Source of the DNA: Gigaspora margarita
Taxonomy: Eukaryota > Glomeromycota > Glomeromycetes > Diversisporales > Gigasporaceae
Reading direction: 5' to 3'
DNA length: 64,000 bases
NCBI GenBank assembly: GCA_009809945.1
Contig: WTPW01001676.1
Coordinates: 20,379 to 84,378 of the forward strand
Shown: positions 22,850-35,118 of the stretch, in pieces
Numbering within the stretch: the first letter of the stretch is position 1
Layout: every line of letters starts with the position of its first letter
Notes under the pieces: generated by a model
What the model saw: only the letters and a program-made list of their open reading frames with translations
Database searches by the model: none
Told to the model about the DNA's origin: nothing
Made by a program: the position numbers and the translations under genes

Positions 22850-23010
22850 TACAGTATTATTTTGCTATAATTACTTTGTGCTATAATGCCACAATGGCAT
22901 TTATAATGCTATAATGCCATAATGCCATTATATCAAAATACCATAATGCTAATGTATCTAAATATTATAATGCTATTGCAATGTGTTAAAATACTGTAAT
23001 GCTGCAATAG
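22850..23010. repeat. Short tandem TATAATGCC-like repeat
   Basis: Many copies of an ATAATGC(C/T) word at 8-13 base spacing, mixed with self-complementary GGCATT..AATGCC pairs. A related patch (AGCATTATAGCATTATAG) is at 25930-25985. Confidence 0.65.
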
Positions 23011-24358
23011 TTGAATTGGTTTTGGAAATTAACTATCTTAATTCTTATTATAATTTGCAATTACAAAACTTGTTAGGCCATGCATTACTTGCTATTTTAT
23101 TTTTCAATATTTTTTTCAGATCCCAACTGTCCCAATTGTTCAATTTTTGATATTTATTTTTTTTTCTTTATTTTCATCTGATTGAGACTTTAATTTCTAG
23201 TAATTGTTCAATAGTGCTACTGGATAAAATGTGACTATTGATTTTATTTTTTGATTTCTTATTGTGTAAAATAAGAATTAACTTTGTATAACCTTAGTTG
23301 AAAATATATAATTTTTTAATTTATAGTAAATTAACAAAAAAGTGACTAGCCAACTCATGTTTTCAGATTCCATATAATGCAAAGCAAAAAACTAACTTTG
23401 CATTGACTTAGCTATTGTAATAACACATTGTATTAGAATTAATAGTTGTTGTTTCTATCCAATTTAATAATTTTGTTACAAAACTTACCCAATATTGTTG
23501 TATAGTAGTGCTTTTAAAAAATAATTATATACTAATGGCATGTTATTTAGTATTTAGTTATTCATAAATTTTACTATGATTTGCAATTGTTATATCTCAA
23601 AAGAGACTTTATGAACTTCACTACTAATTTAGCTTTAGGCTTTGAATATTAGAATATTAAAGGAAGATAACTTTTATATTACCAAGAGAGTTATTTATTT
23701 ATTATTTGTTATATGTGTTTTTTAAATTTTTTTTTCCTCTTTATATATAGTGAACCTTTATATACAATAATCCAATTACTAAAAATAATATAAGATATAT
23801 GACTATTTACAAAGAATATAGGAATTTGCCATGCAGGAATATAGTAAGATTTATTAGATAATATTTTAGGGGATAGGGGTTAAACAAAACCTTACCTCAT
23901 ATAAAAAAATTATAGCCAATTGAATTTAGTTAAATATATTACCTGAAGGTGGGGTAAGCCTTTATAGTAAATGGATATTAGGTAATAAATATTAGCACTC
24001 TAATAGTAATCACTATCTAAAAATATATAATAATTAAATAGTGATAATATAGTAATGCTTTACTTATTATAAGATATATTAGAAAAAATATAGTAATAAT
24101 AAAGTCATTGGGTTTATTAATTTATATTTTTGTAGAAATGTAGTAATTGTATTAATTGGTCAGAAATTGCATCATATGGCAATTGAATTAGCTAATTTTG
24201 TCAGATAAAAAACTTTTCTGTAATACTATAAGGTTGATTTGGTGCTATTATAATTAATAATTGCTAATGAATTTGAATTGTGATGTCATTCTTAATTATA
24301 ACTTGGGTTGTATAACCAATTAAAAGCATTAATGCATAATAACTTAAAATTATATTAC
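23011..24358. other. AT-rich stretch, no gene seen
   Basis: No frame or inverted-repeat element could be supported. Confidence 0.4.
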
Positions 24359-24360
24359 TA

Positions 24361-24788
24361 TGGTGCAAGTAACCTATACTCAACAGTTACACAGAGTATT
24401 TTAGTAGTATTTCACTTGTTTAAATGGCTATAACTTCTTATCTAAGAGGTTTTAAAAAAAATCTGACTGGTAACTTTGTAGAGTATATCAGCTCTACATG
24501 TGTGCCAAATATCTTTTCAAATTCTCATTACTATAAGGAGTTGATGCATTTTGAAAATTAAAATTTTATAAATTTACATATAAAATTTTAATTTTCAAAC
24601 CGCATCAACTCCTTACAGTGATGAGATTTTGAAAAGATATTTGGCACACATGTAGAGCAAATATAGCTCTACAAAGTTACTAGTCGGATTTTTTTAAAAC
24701 CTCTTAGATAAGAAGTTATAGCCATTTAAACAAGTGAAACACTACTAAAATACTCTGTGTAACTGTTGAGTATAGGTTATTTGCACCA
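24361..24788. mobile_element. 428-bp foldback MITE with TA target duplication
   Basis: The whole element is a near-perfect inverted repeat: arms of ~200 bp run from TGGTGCAAGTAACCTATACT to the mirrored TTGCACCA around a short AT centre (~24555-24590). TA lies at 24359-24360 and 24789-24790. TA duplication fits Tc1/mariner-type mobilisation; the transposase source is not in the window. Confidence 0.85.
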
Positions 24789-24816
24789 TATATTAAATAT
24801 AACTATAATTCTATTA

Positions 24817-25653
24817 ATTTTTACAGGGCTATCTTCAAATTTTCAGGTCAGATGCTGTAGATCTAAGTTAGTGTTTAGCTCTAGTTGTTAGCAAGTGCTA
24901 TAGTAAAATAATCAGCTAAACATTTTTATTTAATAAATGGATATGATTTATTAGTAAAGATTTTTAAAATCAGGGCAAAATTAATCAATTCTAATCAAAC
25001 CAACTATAATTCTGAAGTACTCTAAAGTATTCTGACCCAGAATTTTTGGGACTCCTATATGGGTTGATTCTTTTGGTTGGTAGATTGACATAAAACTACA
25101 AACTATAAGAATTGCTAAAAAAATTATAATTATTAATAATCTGAACAATAAAAATTTCTAAAAAAATTTACAAAAAAAAGAAAAATCTAGAATACAATCA
25201 TTTAAATATTTAGTAGAATGTAATTTTTTCTTAGTATTTGCTAATATTTTAATATTTTTATTAATATTAATGCTTTTTTTTTAGCTATTATAGAGCAATT
25301 GTTCCTATTCTTACATTTGCACTTGCATCCAAACTTAGAATTATTTTACAAACCATTTTCAAATTTGTAAAATATTTGATTGACTTTATTTGGTTCAATT
25401 AAGTAATCAAGCAAACTCATATAGAGGTTCCAAAAATTCTGAGTTGGAATATATTGAAGTACATCAGAATTATAGTTGTTTGGATTAATTTTGCTATATA
25501 ATAAAAATTTTTATTAATAAATCATATCTATTCATTAAGTAAAAAATGCCTAGCTAATAATTTTGCTATAGAACTTGCTAACAACTTTGGCTAAATGCTA
25601 ACCTAGATTCAATGCATTCGATCTAGAAATTTGAAGATAGCACTATAAAAATC
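24817..25653. mobile_element. ~840-bp TIR element with arms of ~230 bp
   Basis: Left AATTTTTACAGGGCTATC; right end inverted ATTTTTATAGTGCTATC. Complementarity continues through CAAATTT..AGATC, AATGGATATGATTTATTA and CAGAATTATAGTTG. Non-coding centre. One isolated arm of the same family is at 48684-48935. Confidence 0.7.
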
Positions 25654-26177
25654 AATAAGCAACAGAAGCATATTTGGAATTATAGTATTATAACATTATG
25701 GCATTTTGGTATATGATATTTATAGCAATTAGGTTCTGTGCTATAATTAATTCTATGACTATATGATAGGCCTTAATTTAGTAAATTCTACTGCCAATAC
25801 TTATAAAAAAATTACATTACAATAACATAAATTCACATGTTTTAATTTACCCAATCAATTCAAAAATAAAAGACCAATTAGATGCAGATTTATATTGATT
25901 CAAATGTGCATAATTTTATTATGTTGTATAATTACAGCATTATAGCATTATAGCTTATGGCATTATAGCATTATGGCTTTATAGTTTACAACAATTAGAC
26001 AAAAAAATATAGCAATACCTAACTGTATTAATTTATAAACATGGGTGCTAGCAGCATTCCTTTTTTACTTGTAACAAAAAAATATAGAATATTATATTAA
26101 TTATTCAAAGATCAAATATTACAATTATTACAAATTTAATAAATTAGTATAGACTAATCAAAGTTTTTACTATTTTG
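25654..26177. other. AT-rich stretch, no gene seen
   Basis: Includes the short AGCATTATAG repeats at 25930-25985. Otherwise featureless. Confidence 0.4.
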
Positions 26178-26367
26178 AGGACCCTGAGCTATATATAGAT
26201 AGGCCAGTGACTAGTTTGCTTATTTTTGTACAAAATTTGGCTCAAAAATGCTTATTTTTGACCAAAATTTGCAAAATTTACTATTAAAAATGCAATATTT
26301 GGTGATTTTCTACCAAAATTGACTTTTATAATTTTTTCTGACCTATTTATCAATAGCTTGGGGTCCT
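26178..26367. mobile_element. 190-bp MITE of the AGGACCC family
   Basis: Ends AGGACCCTGAG and GGGGTCCT. The inside has TTTGCTTATTTTTG-like sequence, as in the copy at 39656. Flanking 8-mers CTATTTTG and CTACTCTG agree at six positions, fitting an aged 8-bp duplication. Confidence 0.65.
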
Positions 26368-26950
26368 CTACTCTGGTTATGTTTTTCAAAGATGACCATT
26401 CAAAAATATTAAAATGCATGAACCTAAATTAAATAATACAAATAAATACAGATAGATTACTACAAAATTTATTATATGTTATCTAATTTCTAAAAATTCA
26501 CTAATGATTATTGTTATTGCATCAGCATCCAATCAACTAATTAATCAATTACTGAATTAATAATCAATTAAATGTCACCATTCATATCTATTTATAATAG
26601 ATACCAATAGCTCCTTCTTGATATATATGCATTCTATAATATATTTAGTTAGTTCAATTTTGAAAGACTAATAATAAAAAAGAACAGTTTTTTATAGTGA
26701 TTGTTGTGTAATTTAATCAAGGCAAAAACTTGTTAAAGCAATATTTGGTTAAATATTTCTCATGTTTTTATAGCTGTATAAATAAAATATCAAAATGCTC
26801 AAAATGCAAAGACCCAAAATTCTCACAATTATTTCTGTTTAGAAGTTTCCAAAATTCCAAAATTTCTGATTAGAAGTTTCCAAAATTGGTTGCAGCCAAT
26901 CAAAAATGTTTAGATAGACAAACTCAAAATTAGATAGTAGAAATTAAGAG
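26368..26950. other. AT-rich stretch, no gene seen
   Basis: Contains a short direct repeat CCAAAAT..TTCTGATTAGAAGTTTCC near 26815-26885. No frame. Confidence 0.4.
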
Positions 26951-26976
26951 AATCTGTTGTTAGAGTAACTAAATAA

Positions 26977-28840
26977 AAATATTAGTATAGTAGTTTTTTA
27001 TACAGATGGATCACTATTTAAAGAGAAATTAGAAAAAAGATGGGTTTGCCAAGCAAGGTATAGTTGGATACAGGTTGACAAAAGTGAAAAGAGATTAATT
27101 CAAAAAGGAATATTTAGTATACAAGATTGGTCTTTATCAACAAGAACAGAATTAGCAGCAATTTGGGTAGTGTTGTAATAGCTCCAAAAGATAGTATAGT
27201 TAAAATATATACAGATAGTGCAGCTACTATCCTAGAAATCAACAGAGATGAAAAAATTAAGATGAACAGAGAATGGTTTTGGCAAAAGAATTACAATCAA
27301 TTATTAAAAATCTTGGATACAAAGTGTATCAAAAATATAAGAATAAAGTTAATTAAAGTTAAAGGTTATAATGATAATTATTGGAATAATAAGGTAGACA
27401 AATTGGCAAAAAGGAGGCAGATAGTACTACTGCTAGCTATGAAATGCATGAACCAAGTTCAAGATAAATACAATATATATTGGCAGAACAAACTTATTGA
27501 AATGCTAATAAGAAAACTTATTAAAGAAAGTAAAAATACAAAAATAGCAGCAAAGTAGTAAATGCTAAGTATCTTTAGTTTGTTGGAAACTGAGTACCAA
27601 CATCCTATATAGATATAGAAGAGCCTTTGGAAAAGAATTAAATTGCAAAATAAAGTTAGATACATGTCTATACATAAAAAAAAAAACTGATTCTCTTAAT
27701 TAAATGCTTACATAGTAGACTACCAACCTTAGATATTCTAAAGAAAATGTGCCTAGACCTATATAAGGATAACAGTTGTAAAGTCTATAAAAAGAACATA
27801 AAAGAAACCCAAAAGCACCTAGTAGCAGTATTGTCATGGAAAAGCTTTGGACAATAACTTGGACAATTTTAGACAATTTTGAACAATTAAATAAAGTAAA
27901 ATTACTTAAAATTTTATTAAGATAACTTATTTTAATTTTAACTGGAATGTGTTTAGCACCTAAAAAAATATATAGTTATAAGTTATATTTTTTAGATAGA
28001 TTTATTAATTATTAAAGCCTGGACAAGCTTTGGACAATCTTGAATATTTGGACAATTTTGGATATGGACAAGCCAAAAAAGGCTGTGGACAGCCAAAACA
28101 TACAACACTGTCTGGTAGTATATAAAGCCCAAAGTGTTTGGTGGTTTGAAATAGAAAAATAACAATAAAATTGGTGAACTAAAAATAAAAAAGAAGTAAA
28201 ATCTCTATAGCACAATTGCAAGCATGTTTATTTGGCTATAGTTAACAAGAAAGGAAAGAAAGACAAGAAGGTTTTATAAGAGGCTTATTTAAGTTTGTGA
28301 TCAAAAAGGACTTAAAAAAATTAGGGTGCATAAAAGAAGAGGTGTTGATGCCCCTAAATGTCCTTCTATATATAACTTGGAATTGCTTTTATGAGATTAT
28401 ATAGAGATAGTGTATAAAGAAACAGTAGAATAGAAGCAAAAGAAAGGAATTCTGTGAAGCCAAAAAATTCAAAAGAGGGAAAAGCCAAATAAAGTAAAAG
28501 GTAAATGAAAAAAAGAAGTAAAGTCAATGACCACTAAACTGCTAATAGAGAAGAGCTTAAATTGTGAAGAAGAGACCAAAAAGAAAAGAACAGAATAAAT
28601 TCAAAAAGCCTTAAATATCAGGCTAAAGGCTATAAGTGATAGAATTTTAGTAAAAGTATTTTGGTGTGGTACTTAAGCTAGTTTAACATAGCTCCTAGTT
28701 TCAGAATTTTTTTAAACTAGTGCAGTAGATTGTACTTGGGTGCTGTAGAGTGGCTAGATAATATCAGGCTTACTAATTAGTAATAATATATTAGAATCCT
28801 AAAAAGTACTGGTAAAACTGCCAAAGTAAAATATAAAATT
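26977..28840 (+). pseudogene. LINE 3: 5'-truncated LINE fragment, RNase H to 3' end
   Basis: It begins at NISI-VVFYTDGSL and so lacks endonuclease and reverse transcriptase. The RNase H fold is legible: FYTDGS (Asp), RTELAAIW (Glu), IYTDSA (Asp), KVKGYNDNYWNNKVDKLA (last Asp; the usual His is Tyr). A frameshift lies near 27170 between TELAAIW and KDSIVKIYTD. Beyond it, SLWKRIK and a degenerate C-terminal region (CLFGYS*QERKERQEG near 28210) match LINE 1. The 3' end has the stem-loop TGGTAAAACTGCCA (28810-28823). The open frame 27127-27558 is just its best-kept stretch. LTR-like DNA interrupts it at about 27860-28145. Confidence 0.8.
27860..28145. mobile_element. Insertion in LINE 3, possibly a solo LTR
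   Basis: LINE homology stops near KSFGQ (27860) and resumes near 28145-28175, leaving ~290 bp of unrelated sequence. It contains repeated TTGGACAATTTTGGA words and a TATATAAAGCCC box near 28120. The TATA-like box suggests an LTR, but no TG..CA ends or target duplication could be fixed. Confidence 0.4.
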
Positions 28841-28849
28841 AATAAAATT

Positions 28850-30741
28850 ATACAAAATATATACTATTATTTTCTAAATTTTACTAATTGATTCTAACTT
28901 CATATTCTAAGTAAACATGTGCAGCACCAAAGAATGCATATCTAATGTTCAGTTTTAGACTAATTTGCAGACTTTTGAATTAGACCCAAACCAAATTCAA
29001 ACTTGACTAAAATTTTAAAACATAAAATTTATATTTTTATTATACTAATATTAGCAAAAAATTTTAATTTTTTAAAAATGTTTAAAATTTTTTATTTATA
29101 ATATTTATTTTATTGAAAATGAACATGTTTATGAACTTTGAACTGAATATTAAACTGAACTTTTGTTATGTTCAAGTTTAGTTCAGGTTCAAAAATTATA
29201 AGTTCATGTTCAGTTCAAGTAAGATAGTGGAAATATAATTACAATTATCTTGTAAATTATTTGAAAAATTTGTTACAAGGAATATATTAGAGAAAGAAAG
29301 TGAAGGTTGAGAGTGTAACATAGATTTTGAGATCTAGAAATGCAATATGGGATCCAAATATTCATAAAATTTGTTGGTTGATATGAAGTAGAAGTAAAAT
29401 AGTAAGAGAGCAGGCAAATTTAAAAGATAAAATAAATTTATATAGAGTAGAAATAATATAAGGGTTAAAACCAGATAGAGTAGAAACAGAGAGAGTAGGT
29501 AAGAAAGTTGATAAATTTGTAAGCTATCTAAATTTATAATTTGAGTATAAAAGTCCTCAAAAACTAAATTAGAGATTTCAAATTTGTTAGAGCTTAGTAT
29601 ATAAACTAAGAGATAGGACAAATAGTCCAGTATAGGGACTTGTTTGCTTGTTAACAAAGGTAACAAATATTAGAATAAGGTAGATTTCTTTGATAAAGAA
29701 TATATAGAATAGAGAGATCATCTAAGAATACTTTGATTCTAAAAGATTTGAAAGTTGAAGAGTAAACATTATGTGAAAAGTTTGAAATTTTTTGGTTGTT
29801 ATTATAAATAATGCTATACAGGAGTGAAGAGATCACACAAAATATAATGTGTTTTCAATAAGTAGAAGAGGATCAAAAAAATATAATGTAATTTTTTTTA
29901 TAAAAATTTGTCAAAATTTGATACAGAGATTCAAACTGAATAATTTTTTAATACTATTCAATTCATCTTGAGGAGAGGAATCAAATATTACCAAAATTAT
30001 TTCATTTGAATTACTAATCAAGAGTTATTAACAAAATATTATTGGCTATATCTTTCTTATAAAATTACTATATCAGTTATAGGACATGTCCCCTAGAAAT
30101 AAGGGGAGCACTATTTATTAGCTAATTTTTTAGAGGATGGGGTAGAGCAATTATCAGGTCTTATATGCAGTGGTCTACTATATTATTATGAACACTTTTT
30201 GGGTGACCATTACTTAAAATTGAATAAGTAAATATAGCATAAAATTTTGGTCACATAACCAGCTGATTACACAGTAAAACATATTAAAATTTTATATGTT
30301 TCATTACATCAGGTAGAAGTTAGACAAAAAAAAGTACAAAGTACCATTTTTGGATTTGTACGAAAATTGATTTTCTGAATTTTTGATTTTTTTTTTAAAA
30401 AAAACACTAAAAAATCAAATTTTTGTTCAAATCGTCTCAAATTGTGCTTAAATATTGTCCAATATCTGGAAAATGTGGCACAATACAACAAAAGGTATAT
30501 TTGTATAATAGATCAGGCGCAAATAACAAAAAAGTAAATCTGATCTTTTTTTTTCTTACATAATGATGTACAATAGAAAACTTGACTAAAAAAAACTTTA
30601 TTATCTATAGCTACCTGAGGTAAGATTTGTGTCTCTCTAGTTTAGCTGCTATTGGATATAAAAGTTTGCTATGTGGGATATTATAAGGAGTCAGGTATCT
30701 TAGAGGTAAAAAAAAGCAAAAAAAGGGGCCTGGACATTTAA
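28850..30741. other. AT-rich stretch, no gene supported
   Basis: It includes a hydrophobic minus-strand frame (29334-29666) that I treat as chance. At 30066-30125 is a fragment with ATATCAGTTATAGGACATGT and CCCCTAGAAATAAGGGG, which resembles the end of the large palindromic elements at 33817-36144. Confidence 0.4.
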
Positions 30742-31582
30742 GGGTAGAGAGTACTTTTTTAAAATTATATATAATTTTAATGGTAAATTTTTTTATATTT
30801 AATTTTATGAAAAATTATATTAAGTAAACTAATTTTATTCTTAAGACAAGTTTGTAGAGCAGATTTTTCTAATTCTAATGATAGCAAAATTATTAAAATT
30901 AGTTAAAAACTCAGTAAAATATATATTTTTAAAATTTGGGTATTAAAATTTAATAATAAAACTAACTTATAAATTTACACAAATTGACCAATCAGAATTA
31001 GCAATTTTGTGCAACCCAGAAAAATTTGGGCCAACCCAGAAAAACTTTGTAATATATATACTATATTTTTCAAAATATAATAATAGTCAAAATTTTACCA
31101 TAATAGATAAATTGTTTTAGAAAATTACTTCGATTCACAGGCTATGAAATTCACACCCCTGTTTTAAAAAATTTCAAAAAAGTTTTCTATTTAAGTTAGG
31201 GTTAGAGCTGTAATAAATAGCAAACTTTATAGTAAAATTTAGCAAGGAATTTTATTTTTGCATAAAAAAAAGTAGTTTCATAGACAAAATTTTAAGTTAG
31301 AAGTGATTTTTTAATTTTTTCGTAAAAAATACTTTGTTTTTGTTATACAAAGAAAATTTGCAGATCATGGCAATTCTGCAATTTTAATTGGTCAGATGCA
31401 GGGATGTGAATTTCACAGCCTATTAAGATTAGCAATACCATTGTTTTATTTATATTTTGTAAAATTTTAATAAAAATTAGTTGTAATTTAAAAAAGGTTT
31501 CTTAGTAGCATATATCAGTTTTATATGAAATTTTCAAAATATCATATAAAACTATATAAAATGATCTACATACTCTCTACCC
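30742..31582. mobile_element. 841-bp element with TTAA target site
   Basis: Perfect 12-bp inverted ends GGGTAGAGAGTA / TACTCTCTACCC, each bordered by TTAA (30738-30741 and 31583-31586). TTAA duplication is typical of piggyBac-type elements, but the terminal bases are not the usual CCC, so the class is open. It contains the element at 31121-31441. No transposase. Confidence 0.7.
31121..31441. mobile_element. ~320-bp repeat element, copy 1
   Basis: Sub-terminal inverted repeats CAGGCTATGAAATTCACACC and, inverted, TAGGCTGTGAAATTCACATC. Inside is TTAGGGTTAGAG (telomere-like) and the block shared with 1963-2307. The bordering GAAAATTACTTCGAT and ATTAGCAATAC are also shared with copy 2, so they belong to the element. 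Confidence 0.65.
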
Positions 31583-32360
31583 TTAAAGATTGCTTACCTT
31601 TACAGATCGTGCAAGTCTAAAGTCTAGCCACTTTAAAAAACTACTATCTAAAACTTTTCAGATTATTTTTTTTGCCAAAAATAGTATAAAAACAAAAAAA
31701 AAATAAAAAAACCTAAAAGTGTTATTCGTGCATTACACAAAAAGATATAAGATTTTGTATCACTAGCCATTTCCCTTACCAATATCTGAGTAGTTCTTAT
31801 ACTTATAAAAACTGAATATTTTGATGCTCTAAACATATCTTGTAGTTTAGTCATACTACAACATCTCTTTTGGGGTCATCTTGTTGGATCACGAACAATA
31901 TAGGGCACAAGGAATAGATATTGAATTTTTGGGACTATAGTTGGGCATAGTTATAGTTATTTAAGGTGGGCTTGTTTTTTATCAGTTCATAATACTGCTT
32001 TTATTAAGGTTAGAAGAAACCCTATAAAATAATAGAATGTATTTAGCATAAAATTTTATTTAAAAAAAAATATAAAAAAATAAAATAATAGTTAAATTTG
32101 AACTTTCATACATTAAAGAAAATCTTGAATTTGGTTTTTTTTTGTATTATTTCCTTGCGACTAAATAAAATTATATGAAATTTTAGTATCTTGTACTATG
32201 AGATCTATGGGACACATGATAAAAATTTCGTACTGCATTTACTTGCCTAATTTTAAGTGATAGCTATCTAATAAGTATCTGTAATAATAAAGTGGGTCAC
32301 TATATAATAAAATAGATATAATATATATCAGATATAATATATATATATATATATTATTAT
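31583..32360. other. AT-rich stretch, no gene seen
   Basis: Ends in an AT microsatellite (32320-32360). No coding frame above chance. Confidence 0.4.
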
Positions 32361-32675
32361 ATGAAAATTACTTCGATTTACAGACTGTGAAATTTATACT
32401 CGTGTTTTAAAAAACTTTACTATTTAAGTTAGAGTTAGAGTTAGGTTAGAGTTATAAAAATAGCTAATTTTTTAATAAAATTTAGCAAAGAATTTTTTTC
32501 ACATAAAAAGAAGTAGTTTTATAAGCTAGATTTTGCATTAGAAGCAATTTTTTAATTTTTTTATAAAAACTTTGTTTTTGTTACACAAAGAAAATTTGCG
32601 ATCATGCTATTTCTGCAATTTTGATTGCAGATGCAGGGCTATAAATTTTACAGCCTGTTAAAATTAGCAATACTC
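32361..32675. mobile_element. ~315-bp repeat element, copy 2
   Basis: A second copy of the 31121 element in the same orientation, with CAGACTGTGAAATTTATACT and TTTACAGCCTG sub-termini and TTAGAGTTAGAGTTAGG inside. Diverged from copy 1. Confidence 0.65.
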
Positions 32676-32724
32676 TTATTATATATATATAATTTTAAGA
32701 TTCTTGGTTATTTGCCAATAGTCA

Positions 32725-33042
32725 TTATATTGTAAAGTCCAAATTTTACTATATAAATTGGTTATTGATGCTTAAATAAACTTATTTGGAAGACTAAACT
32801 ACACCTATTCTAAAAATTTTATCAAAAAGAAGTATTTTTATTATTTGACTTTAATTTTTATGTTTAATAAATATATTTTGTTAATAAAATTTTAATTTTT
32901 TTGTTTAACGTAAAAATTAAAATCCAATTAATAAAAAGTTATTCAATTTTATTGTAAATTTTAGAGCATATGTATTTTGATCTTCTGAATAAGTTTACTT
33001 AAGCGACTTTAATCGATTTACTTAGTAAAATTGGACTTTACT
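32725..33042. repeat. Dispersed repeat U (interrupted by a MITE)
   Basis: Continues after the MITE from 33387. Related sequence occurs at 36760-37060 and 39430-39540 (TGATCTNCTGAATAAGT, TAGTAAAATTNGACTTTACTA). The 39430 copy shows the uninterrupted junction. Confidence 0.55.
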
Positions 33043-33043
33043 A

Positions 33044-33384
33044 CAGTCAGACCTCCATAAATGCAATCTCCATAAATGCAATACCTCCCTAAATACACGT
33101 TTTTGTCTTGTCAGTAAGAAATTATTAGTGCTAAATGCACATTCTATATTCTGTAAATGCATGTTCTTCCAAATAATTTTCTATATCATGCTACTTCCCT
33201 AAATGCACATAGCCAATCAAATTTTAGTATTTAAGATAGATTATACAATTTTGGTAAAAGTTACACAAACTTGATAATCTAATTCTTAAAGCTGCAATTT
33301 AATTGGCTTTCCCTAAATGCAATACCTCCCTAAATGCATATTGCAGACTTGTTTGTACACGTTGCATTTATAGAGGTTTGACTG
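33044..33384. mobile_element. 341-bp pogo-like MITE, TA target duplication
   Basis: Ends CAGTCAGACCTCCATAAATG and, inverted, CAGTCAAACCTCTATAAATG, flanked by TA at 33042-33043 and 33385-33386. CAGTCAAACCTC-type ends are known from pogo/Fot1 elements. The inside repeats CCCTAAATGCA. At 39505-39525 a relative of the flanks reads ACTTTACTATGTAGCGAC without the insert, which supports the boundaries. Confidence 0.85.
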
Positions 33385-33816
33385 TATGTAGCAACTTTCA
33401 TCAATCATAGGGTAGCTTATTTTCAGATCAAAAATGTTTTTGCATTTCTTGTCCAAAAGAGGGTAACTTATTTTTAGAGATAGCTTATTGTTGGCAATAG
33501 CAATAGTTAAATTATTCAAAATGGACTAGTGGATCAAAAGTTATTCAATATTAAAAAATTTTACTTAGTAATTTTAAAAAATTGAACAATCCTAAAATAG
33601 ATTTGATGATTTTGGGCTTGTTAGAATTATCTTATTGAGATAAGCATTTTGGTAGTTAAATCATTTAAATCAGACTAGTAGATCATAAGTTATTCAATGT
33701 TTAATATAATTATATATGTATATATTATAAAATTTTAACCAATCAAATTCTTAAAAAGTTATCAGATGGAGTAGGAGGTCAGCTACTTAGTGAAGCTCTA
33801 ATTAGCAAATAAATGG

Positions 33817-34990
33817 TGCTCCCCTAAGTTTATAATAAAAATTTAAACAAAAATATATGAATTTACTATAAATATTGAGCTAAAGCTCCTTTTCACCTTG
33901 ACTAATTAATGTAAAATTAAATTTATGAGTATATAGAACAAGAAAAGAAAAAAAAATTAAGCTTAAAAACCAAGTCAAAATTTTGTTAATTTTGTATAAT
34001 TTCAAAATGTAACTTCGTAAAAAAATAAATTTTTACAAATTTTAATTAGCAATTATATGTAAAATTATACTCTAAACAACTTTACTTAGTCACAAAAAAT
34101 AGGTTATAATGACAAAAAAAGTAAGTTAGCTATATGCTAAAGTTAAAAAATTTTGGTTTGTAATATAAAACCCCTTGTTTTGTCAAGATAACTTGTTTTG
34201 GGCTTCTAAATAAACTTGTTTAGCAGGTAATTTTACTTGTTTTGAAATCAAACTGCATTTTCTTAAACCTTTTACTAAATAAAAAATATGGTTAAAGTTA
34301 GAAAAAATTTTTTTTCCTTCAGAAAATTTTTTTCTAAATTAATTCCAATTTTTACTTAGTAAAAGGTTTGAGAAAATGCATTTTGATTTTGATATGAGTA
34401 GAATTACCTGCTAAACAAGTTTACTTAGATGTTCAAAGCAGATTAGAGCCATGTCATTAATCACTTGATTATTTTTTATTAGAGGCATACCCTCCTGCTC
34501 CTCTATTTAATATAGATTTGGTTAGGTTTTTATATATAATTTCAATATTTTTTACTCCTCTCCCCTTCTAAAAAATTAACTGATTTTTGTCACTCTCCTT
34601 ATTTTGGCAAAAAAAGGGATTTTATATTACTAACCAAAAATTTTTAACTTTAGTATATAGCTAACTTACTTTTTTGTCAATATAATCTATTTTTTGCAAC
34701 TAAATAAAGTTGTTCAGAATATAATTTTACACATAATTGCTAATTTAAGATTTGTAAAAATTTGTTTTTTGCAAAGTTACATATTGAAATTGTACAAAAT
34801 TAGCAAAATTTTAACTTGGTTTTTAAGCTTAATTTTTTTTTTCTATCTATAAATATAATTTTAAATTAATTAGACAAGCTAAAAGGATCTTTAGCTCAAA
34901 TTTTATAGTATATTCATATTTTTTTGTTTAAATTTTTATTATAAACTTATTTTAAACCTATTTCAAGGAAATATGTTCTATAACTGATAA
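33817..34990. mobile_element. Large palindromic element, copy 1 (interrupted, left end lost)
   Basis: Its arms are inverted copies of each other (for example GCTATATGCTAAAGTT at 34130 and AACTTTAGTATATAGC at 34645). It is homologous along its length to the copy at 35119-36144. An extra ~160 bp at 34446-34607 is absent from the other copy. The left outer end of the family is missing; the right ends at ACTGATAA. Confidence 0.7.
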
Positions 34991-35118
34991 TAACCAATAG
35001 TTTTTTGTAAATATCTTTTGATTCTGTAATCCAAATTAAATAATTTTGGTATCATTGGATTTGTCTCATAAAGATGAATTAAAGTACAAAATTATCTAAA
35101 TAGGACTGCTATATTATA

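Noticed and set aside
29334..29836. Hydrophobic minus-strand frames of 110 and 61 residues
   Set aside because: Leu/Tyr-rich, no motif, no partner; length is within chance for this base composition over 64 kb.
33044..33384. CRISPR-like repeated CCCTAAATGCA words
   Set aside because: Spacing is irregular and the repeats belong to a TA-flanked MITE in a eukaryotic-type genome.
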